The notes under the pieces are model-generated. The model did not search any database. It was given only the letters and a program-made list of their open reading frames with translations, and had not been told where the DNA came from. From CAYFFZ01 sp049976505 (GTDB lineage: Archaea; Thermoproteota; Nitrososphaeria; Conexivisphaerales; UBA164): a stretch of DNA of 25,361 bases. Positions 21,337 to 25,361 of the stretch are shown here, piece after piece; the stretch's first letter is position 1, and each line of letters starts with the position of its first letter. Position numbers and translations under genes: made by a program. The stretch is taken from positions 1 to 25,361 of the forward strand of contig JBMFIC010000016.1 of assembly GCA_049976505.1 (NCBI GenBank), read 5' to 3'.

Positions 21337-21633
21337 GTACTCCCTGAGCCATCTTCTGTAGTCAGGGTTCAGGTCCTCAGCGTCCATGACCAGCATCTCT
21401 GGCACTTTGTAGGAGTGGTTTCGTTTGAGGAAATCGGCGAGCTCATTCACCTTCTCGTCATCAGTCTTTATAATGAGCAGGCTCTCGGGCTCCGACACGA
21501 TGCCGTTCCAGTAATAGACGCTTACCCTGATGTCTATCACGTTCACGCAGGCAGCAAGCCTGTTTTCGACGAGCTTCCTTGCAAGGCCCTCTGTCCTCTT
21601 TTGGTCCTCCGTCGTGAGCACTAGCTTCGTCAA
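21319..21633 (-). CDS. cutA: CutA divalent-ion tolerance family protein
   Basis: This small trimeric ferredoxin-like-fold protein is of the CutA1 family, linked to divalent metal tolerance but of unclear molecular role. ENRLAACVNV, VYYWNGIV, ESLLIIKT and HSYKVPEML are the conserved family segments; 104 aa is the usual size. The start TTG at 21633 forms a TTGA overlap with the spt5 stop, so it is translated from the secE-spt5 transcript. Its end overlaps coaD tail to tail. Confidence 0.93.
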   Translation of the reverse strand: MTKLVLTTEDQKRTEGLARKLVENRLAACVNVIDIRVSVYYWNGIVSEPESLLIIKTDDEKVNELADFLKRNHSYKVPEMLVMDAEDLNPDYRRWLREYLGLDL

Positions 21634-22070
21634 CTTGCAGGCTTCAGGTACGACGCGTCTACGTTTATCTGTATGGGGACTGCGGACTCAAGGAGCATTA
21701 TCGTTGCCTCCTTCTTTTCCTTGTTGTACCTGATGACCTTGGCCTTCATGCCCTTGAATGGGCCGTTTATCACCTCAACGACCTGCTCTGGCTGCAGCGT
21801 GAGCTCCTCGCTCTTGACCTTTATCAGCGGCATTATGTCGTTAAGCGTGAGGACTCCCGGCACGATCGACTTCACGTTCTTGACCTCGTTTATCAGCTTG
21901 CTCACGACGGCCTGGTTATCGGCCTCAATTATCAGGTACCCCTTCATGGCGGGGCTCTGTATTATCGAGTATATCGGGAGGCCGTTCATCTTGGCCCTGT
22001 TCATGAGAAGCTGGGCAATGCTTGATTCCTGTCCACCCACTATCTTGATGGCGTAGTACTTGTGCGTCAT
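21630..22070 (-). CDS. spt5: Transcription elongation factor Spt5 (archaeal NusG)
   Basis: This factor binds the RNA polymerase clamp and increases processivity with Spt4. The N-terminal NGN domain (about 1-85) begins YYAIKIVGGQESSIAQLL and contains GYLIIEADNQAVVSKLI; the C-terminal KOW domain (about 90-146) has EQVVEVINGPFKGMKAKVIRYN. Length is 146 aa, as in most archaea. The ATG overlaps the stop of the small upstream secE gene (ATGA) and its stop overlaps the TTG start of cutA. In many archaea spt5 is followed by ribosomal protein genes L11-L1-L10; here that linkage is absent. Confidence 0.95.
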   Translation of the reverse strand: MTHKYYAIKIVGGQESSIAQLLMNRAKMNGLPIYSIIQSPAMKGYLIIEADNQAVVSKLINEVKNVKSIVPGVLTLNDIMPLIKVKSEELTLQPEQVVEVINGPFKGMKAKVIRYNKEKKEATIMLLESAVPIQINVDASYLKPAS

Positions 22071-22237
22071 CTCAGGCTCAGCCAGAACGCCGTTAGGTGT
22101 ATTACAAGGCCGATGCCCCCTATGAGGGCAAGGCCCAGCAGGAACAGCTTCAGGTATGCCCAGAGCTCCTTCCAGGACGACTTCCTGCTGTAGGCGAGGA
22201 TCTCCCTCACGCTCTTTATAAAGCTAGAAATGCCCAT
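22067..22237 (-). CDS. secE: Preprotein translocase subunit SecE (Sec61 gamma)
   Basis: This 56-aa protein would be missed by length-limited gene callers. It reads MGISSFIKSVREILAY, then a basic amphipathic stretch (SRKSSWKELWAYLK), then one hydrophobic segment (LFLLGLALIGGIGLVIHLTAFWL) and ends SLR. This amphipathic helix plus single tail membrane helix is the form of archaeal SecE/Sec61 gamma, which clamps SecY in the membrane. The position directly before spt5, with an ATGA stop/start overlap, is the conserved archaeal secE-spt5 arrangement and confirms the call. ATG 22237 has a TATA box about 30 bp upstream. Confidence 0.92.
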   Translation of the reverse strand: MGISSFIKSVREILAYSRKSSWKELWAYLKLFLLGLALIGGIGLVIHLTAFWLSLR

Positions 22238-22262
22238 ACGTTCGTAAGTTCGGGATCTGCTG

Positions 22263-22270
22263 ATTTAAAC
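22263..22270 (-). promoter_or_regulatory. Predicted TATA box of the secE-spt5-cutA operon
   Basis: The minus strand reads GGTTTAAATCAG, with the TTTAAA core about 30 bp before the secE ATG at 22237. It lies just downstream (minus sense) of the nnrE stop codon. Confidence 0.6.
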
Positions 22271-22283
22271 CTTTTGTTGACCC

Positions 22284-22937
22284 CTACTGGCCCTGAGCCC
22301 CGGCATCGGGTTTAATCCCTCTCGGGAGAGGTATCCCTATCTCCTTTACGATCAGCTCCCCGGCCTTCCTGCTCCTGAGAAGGCCTGGCTTTGCGTCGTG
22401 CAGCGTTACAGTTACGTCAGCCTCAACGGTCGCGTTAGACTCGGCCCCCGTGTCGGGATCCAGACCGCTAGGAACGTCCACCGATACGATGAATGCCTGC
22501 GATTCGTTCATCATCTGAATTACAGATGCGTATGGCTCCCTCACCTCCCCCTTTATGCCCGTCCCAAATATTCCGTCGACGATGACCTCGCATCCCTTAA
22601 GCTCCTCAGCTCTAGGCGGCGTCCTGATGGCTGGCCTCAGCATCTCGTAAAGCTTCAGCATGAGCTGGGCGTCCTCCCCCTTTACCTGACCTCCCACCAG
22701 GAACACCTCGACGTTGTACCCATTCAGAAGCAGATGCCTGGCTGCTGCAAGCGCGTCTCCCCCGTTGTTTCCTGTCCCGCACAGCACGCATATCCTTCCG
22801 GTGGTCCTGCTGGAGAACCTCTCCGCTATGACCTCGTAGACAGCCCTTCCCGCGTTCTCCATCATGAGAAGGGTGCTGAAGCCTCTCTCCGAGGACCATC
22901 TCTCGATGGCCCTCATCTCCTCAGTGGTCACTGTCAT
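22284..22937 (-). CDS. nnrE: NAD(P)H-hydrate epimerase (YjeF N-terminal domain)
   Basis: This enzyme epimerises the damaged (R)-NAD(P)HX to the (S) form for repair. LMMENAGRAVYEVI, CGTGNNGGDALAAARHL (phosphate-binding loop), VIVDGIFGTGI and SVDVPSGLDPDTG are the YjeF_N motifs. At 217 aa it is only the epimerase domain; the ATP/ADP-dependent dehydratase domain fused to it in many prokaryotes is absent and must be encoded elsewhere or be missing. ATG 22937 has GGATAAAAGC about 26 bp upstream, so it probably has its own leaderless transcript between the HD gene and secE. Confidence 0.92.
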   Translation of the reverse strand: MTVTTEEMRAIERWSSERGFSTLLMMENAGRAVYEVIAERFSSRTTGRICVLCGTGNNGGDALAAARHLLLNGYNVEVFLVGGQVKGEDAQLMLKLYEMLRPAIRTPPRAEELKGCEVIVDGIFGTGIKGEVREPYASVIQMMNESQAFIVSVDVPSGLDPDTGAESNATVEADVTVTLHDAKPGLLRSRKAGELIVKEIGIPLPRGIKPDAGAQGQ

Positions 22938-22957
22938 AGAAGGATATTAGCCTGCGT

Positions 22958-22967
22958 GCTTTTATCC
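22958..22967 (-). promoter_or_regulatory. Predicted TATA box of nnrE
   Basis: GGATAAAAGC on the minus strand is centred about 26 bp before the ATG at 22937. Confidence 0.55.
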
Positions 22968-22974
22968 GTGGCGG

Positions 22975-24219
22975 TCAGACCGAGATCCTGGCGTAATATC
23001 CGGTGCTGAACAGTGTCCTCACGGCCTTCTCGGCGGCTTCCCTGTACTCCCGCTTCGCGTAAAACCTCATTATGTTGTAGTATCCCTGGATGCTTTCGAT
23101 CACAGGTATGTCCTTTATGGAGAGATCCCTTACCCCGTCCTTCGTCGTGACGTAGATGTTCTTCAGGTCCTCCCTGTCGAACGACTTTGGAACCGAGGGG
23201 ACCGTGGGCAGATCGATGAATATGCTGCCGTGCGGTATCGAGGCCATCTCCTCGATCTGCGCTATGACCCTTTCCCTTATCAGCTGCTGGTTGAAGAGCT
23301 TCTCGAGGAAGGCGTCCCTTCCTATGAAGGACTCCTCGTAAACCAGCTTCAGAAGCCTCCTTGAAAGGTAGTCCCTGACGAGCCTCCTGGCCTCCTCGGC
23401 CTCCTTCTCGGTGCTCGTCAGAAGCCTGGCTATGAGCATGTCGTCGGTGAGCGAGAGGTAGGAGCTGAGATCCTTCGGATCACAGAAGCCAGTTATGTCG
23501 TCGTATATCTCGATCGCCCTCCTCAGCATCACGTCCCCAGCCCTGGAGGTCTTGTGGAAGTACACCTCCTTGAACATCTCGTACCTCGCTATCGTCATCC
23601 CCTCGAACGCGGATACGGCGTCCTTCTCTATTGTCAGCTGGTTTGAGAAGACGTGCATGGAGTTTATGATCTTGTTCACGTTTACCCTTCCGTAGATGGC
23701 CCCAGTGTAGTATGAGTCCCTCTGAATGTAGTCCATCAGGTCGGCTGAGAGGGGCCCCGCTATTATCGCGTTCATGAAGGGCTTCTGAGGGTACAGGCCG
23801 TTCGACAGGCTTGCCACGTCCTTTGGCTCATATCCGTACTTCTTAAGAACGTCAGCTATGGCGGTCTCGGTGATTATCCTCCTGCCCATCTCCTCGTGGT
23901 TCACGCCATACTTCTTTGAGATGACGTCCTCGTAAAGGTGCGAAAATGGCCCATGTCCTACATCGTGCAGGAGCCCTCCTATCCTGAGGAGCTGGACGTC
24001 CTCCTCTGACACGTACCCCTTCCTGTAGAGGACGTCTCCCATTAGACCCGCGAGGTGCATCGCCCCCAGGGAGTGCTCGAACCTCGTGTGGTTGGCGCTC
24101 GGGTAGACAAGGTTTGCCGATGAAAGCTGCTTTATCCTCCTCAGCCTCTGGAACTCGGCAGTGTCTATGATCTCCCTTTCAAGGTCGTTCAGCTTCAGAA
24201 GGCCGTAGATCGGGTCCAT
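22975..24219 (-). CDS. HD-domain phosphohydrolase (SAMHD1/dNTPase-like)
   Basis: This is a metal-dependent phosphohydrolase with an N-terminal HD domain and a long helical C-terminal half. The order DTAEFQRLRRIKQL, YPSANHTRFEHSLG (His49), LLHDVGHGPFSHL (His85-Asp86) and ADLMDYIQRDSYYTG (Asp160/Asp163) is that of the SAMHD1/EF1143-like deoxynucleotide triphosphohydrolase group, so hydrolysis of dNTPs or related nucleotides is likely but unproven. The length is 414 aa from ATG 24219 (numbering used here); this start matches the family N-terminus MxDPIxG. A TTG at 24234 would add five residues. A perfect 22-bp palindrome at 24230-24251 overlaps the promoter-to-start region, suggesting regulation of this gene. 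Confidence 0.88.
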   Translation of the reverse strand: MDPIYGLLKLNDLEREIIDTAEFQRLRRIKQLSSANLVYPSANHTRFEHSLGAMHLAGLMGDVLYRKGYVSEEDVQLLRIGGLLHDVGHGPFSHLYEDVISKKYGVNHEEMGRRIITETAIADVLKKYGYEPKDVASLSNGLYPQKPFMNAIIAGPLSADLMDYIQRDSYYTGAIYGRVNVNKIINSMHVFSNQLTIEKDAVSAFEGMTIARYEMFKEVYFHKTSRAGDVMLRRAIEIYDDITGFCDPKDLSSYLSLTDDMLIARLLTSTEKEAEEARRLVRDYLSRRLLKLVYEESFIGRDAFLEKLFNQQLIRERVIAQIEEMASIPHGSIFIDLPTVPSVPKSFDREDLKNIYVTTKDGVRDLSIKDIPVIESIQGYYNIMRFYAKREYREAAEKAVRTLFSTGYYARISV

Positions 24220-24229
24220 TATTTCAATA

Positions 24230-24251
24230 AGCAATTTTAATTAAAATTGCT
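24230..24251. promoter_or_regulatory. Perfect 22-bp palindrome at the HD gene start (candidate operator)
   Basis: The half-site AGCAATTTTAA is followed directly by its exact reverse complement TTAAAATTGCT. It lies 11-32 bp before ATG 24219 and overlaps the alternative TTG start at 24234, between the upstream TATA element and the coding region. This is where an archaeal repressor would block initiation. The absence of a loop argues against an RNA hairpin. Confidence 0.5.
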
Positions 24252-24256
24252 GGCCT

Positions 24257-24269
24257 TTATATTTAAACT
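24257..24269 (-). promoter_or_regulatory. Predicted TATA box of the HD gene
   Basis: The minus strand reads GTTTAAATATAAA, centred about 43 bp before ATG 24219 and 28 bp before TTG 24234. Transcription from it would begin inside the 22-bp palindrome. The A+T-rich palindrome itself could be an alternative TATA element. Confidence 0.5.
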
Positions 24270-24302
24270 TAATTGGATAGTTTTAGAGTAGGATGTCCTC
24301 CT

Positions 24303-25361
24303 TTAGTTGGAGCTACTCCTCTCCTTCGGGAGGCTGATCAGCATTATCGAGGAGATCACCGCTAGGACGGCGTAGAGGATCATCGCCCCCCTGAATCCGT
24401 AGTAGCCCGCTATGGGCCCTCCAATTATCATGCCCAGGGCGCCTCCGAGCATGTTCCCGTAGCTCCACACGATTCCGTTCGCCCTTGCCAGCACCTTTCT
24501 GTCGACTACCTGCGAAACGTACCCGATAAGGTTAGGAAAGCCGCTGAACGCGAAGAAAGCGAAGGCGGCGAATAGGGTAAGGCTCAGGTATATCTCCCGG
24601 ACCAGCAGGAAGGCCACGTAGAAGAGCGTTGATAAGATCGTCGTCATTATCACCACGTATCTTCCGCCCTTCTCGGACGTCAGCCTCCCGAAGTAGGGCT
24701 GTCCAACTATCGCGGTGGCGTAGGAGATGGTTAGGAAGATCCCGACGAGCTCGTGGGATCTGTAGCTGAGGTAGAGGTAGTTCGGGGCGAAGAGCTGAAC
24801 TCCTGCTATGAACATCGATCTCACGAACACTATGGCAGTGAGAGGGATCAGTATGTAGAGGTACGGGGAGAGCGAGCCCTCCTGCCGTTCGCCTTGGGGC
24901 TCCGTGGGCCTCTCGTACTTTATATCCCTGAGCCCGTAGTAGGTTACGAGGCTGAGGGCCAGCGTGAACGCAGAAAGGGCCCCTATACCTCCCTTCACCC
25001 CCATGAGCGAGAAGAGCATCACCATCACGTAGGGCGCAAGGGCCCTTCCCAGGCTGCCCATGGATCCGTTTATTCCGAGGGCCTTGGGGGCCTCATTCCT
25101 TCCGTACGCTATCTGAAGTATCGCCCCACCTATAGGATGGTAGAAGGCAAGACCCATGCCCAGGAAAAGGGATCCTAGGGAAACGAAGATGTACCTGAGG
25201 AGCATCTCATGAGCTGCAAATGAGGCGTAGTACATGGCCCCTGACAGGACTATGAGCAGGAACCCCTCAAGCATCATCTGGGCGTACCTCTGGCTCCTGT
25301 CGGCCGCCCTGCCGACCGGGGCTCCCAGGAAGCCCGAAAGAAAGTTCTGACCTCCTCCCCA
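24303..25361 (-). CDS. Major facilitator superfamily transporter (Fsr-like), 5' end beyond the window
   Basis: This is a membrane transporter with about ten hydrophobic segments visible. The frame is open to the last base of the window, so the protein is truncated at its N-terminus. The first readable part, FLGAPVGRAADRSQRY, is the conserved MFS loop 2-3 motif, which places the missing part at about the first one and a half helices. FYHPIGGAILQIAYGRNEAPKALGINGSMGSLG resembles the fosmidomycin-resistance (Fsr) branch, and YFGRLTSEKGGRY is the second-half loop motif. The substrate is unknown. An ATG at 25277 is internal and should not be taken as the start. The outermost 15 bases match the IS605-like tail, so an insertion breakpoint here is possible. 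Confidence 0.85.
   Translation of the reverse strand, partial: WGGGQNFLSGFLGAPVGRAADRSQRYAQMMLEGFLLIVLSGAMYYASFAAHEMLLRYIFVSLGSLFLGMGLAFYHPIGGAILQIAYGRNEAPKALGINGSMGSLGRALAPYVMVMLFSLMGVKGGIGALSAFTLALSLVTYYGLRDIKYERPTEPQGERQEGSLSPYLYILIPLTAIVFVRSMFIAGVQLFAPNYLYLSYRSHELVGIFLTISYATAIVGQPYFGRLTSEKGGRYVVIMTTILSTLFYVAFLLVREIYLSLTLFAAFAFFAFSGFPNLIGYVSQVVDRKVLARANGIVWSYGNMLGGALGMIIGGPIAGYYGFRGAMILYAVLAVISSIMLISLPKERSSSN
25347..25361 (-). repeat. Copy of the 15-bp edge repeat in inverse orientation (14/15)
   Basis: On the minus strand the last 15 bases read TGGGGAGGAGGTCAG, differing only in the first base from 1-15 and 11178-11192. They are in frame with the MFS protein (W-G-G-G-Q), so they could be ordinary coding sequence. 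The coincidence of the same tail at both window ends, each pointing inward, suggests instead that the sequence breaks at dispersed IS200/IS605-type right ends. Confidence 0.35.

Noticed and set aside
25275..25277. ATG as the start of the MFS transporter
   Set aside because: The frame continues upstream to the window edge through the conserved MFS loop motif GRAADR, so the gene is 5'-truncated.
1..25361. CRISPR array or toxin-antitoxin/defence island
   Set aside because: No regularly spaced repeats and no Cas, toxin or restriction genes are visible; the gene content is mainly housekeeping metabolism.

Overview
The window looks like chromosomal DNA of a hyperthermophilic or thermoacidophilic archaeon. 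The signs are archaeal Spt5 and SecE, an archaeal-type CoaD, a zinc-containing ferredoxin of the Sulfolobales/Thermoplasmatales kind, AGG/AGA arginine and ATA isoleucine codons, many GTG/TTG starts, and A+T-rich TATA boxes placed about 22-32 bp before start codons, as expected for leaderless or near-leaderless transcripts. A TACK-type lineage seems likely, but I cannot fix the phylum from this sequence. No rRNA, tRNA, CRISPR array or intact transposase is visible.

Layout. (1) 1-7469, carbon catabolism: a four-subunit 2-oxoacid:ferredoxin oxidoreductase operon (korDABC, minus), a fused ADP-forming acyl-CoA synthetase (minus), and a divergent acyl-CoA dehydrogenase / 3-hydroxyacyl-CoA dehydrogenase pair (plus). 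Together they would oxidise 2-oxoacids and acyl-CoAs and recover ATP from CoA thioesters. Two A+T-rich intergenic stretches carry TTTCGAAA-type palindromes. (2) 7470-7852, a G+C-rich, hairpin-rich gap with no convincing protein. (3) 7853-11148, eukaryotic-like NADP isocitrate dehydrogenase, a dihydrolipoamide-dehydrogenase-like flavoprotein with a mercuric-reductase-like Cys-Cys tail, and a ferritin-like helical protein. (4) 11151-11192, an isolated hairpin and tail resembling the right end of IS200/IS605 (tnpB) elements. Its last 15 bases are identical to bases 1-15 of the window and match 14 of 15 at the far end in inverse orientation. (5) 11194-13618, a minus operon of an unknown 160-aa protein, an FAH-family hydrolase and Sua5. 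(6) 13703-19071, plus-strand genes: a CDF transporter fused to a NifX-like domain, a YbaK-type deacylase, then a translationally coupled run rnhB-ilvE-pheA-class II aldolase-DUF72. (7) 19068-21336, zinc ferredoxin (minus), an NRAMP-type transporter broken by an apparent -1 frameshift in a G run, and coaD. (8) 21319-25361, minus genes secE-spt5-cutA, an NAD(P)HX epimerase, an HD phosphohydrolase whose start overlaps a perfect 22-bp palindrome, and a 5'-truncated MFS transporter.

Genes are densely packed. Many junctions are four-base ATGA/GTGA/TTGA overlaps, which implies translational coupling. The most unusual items are the solo IS605-like end and its matches at both window edges, the structured island at 7590-7818, the palindromic candidate operators, the Lpd/MerA-like hybrid and the frameshifted NRAMP gene.
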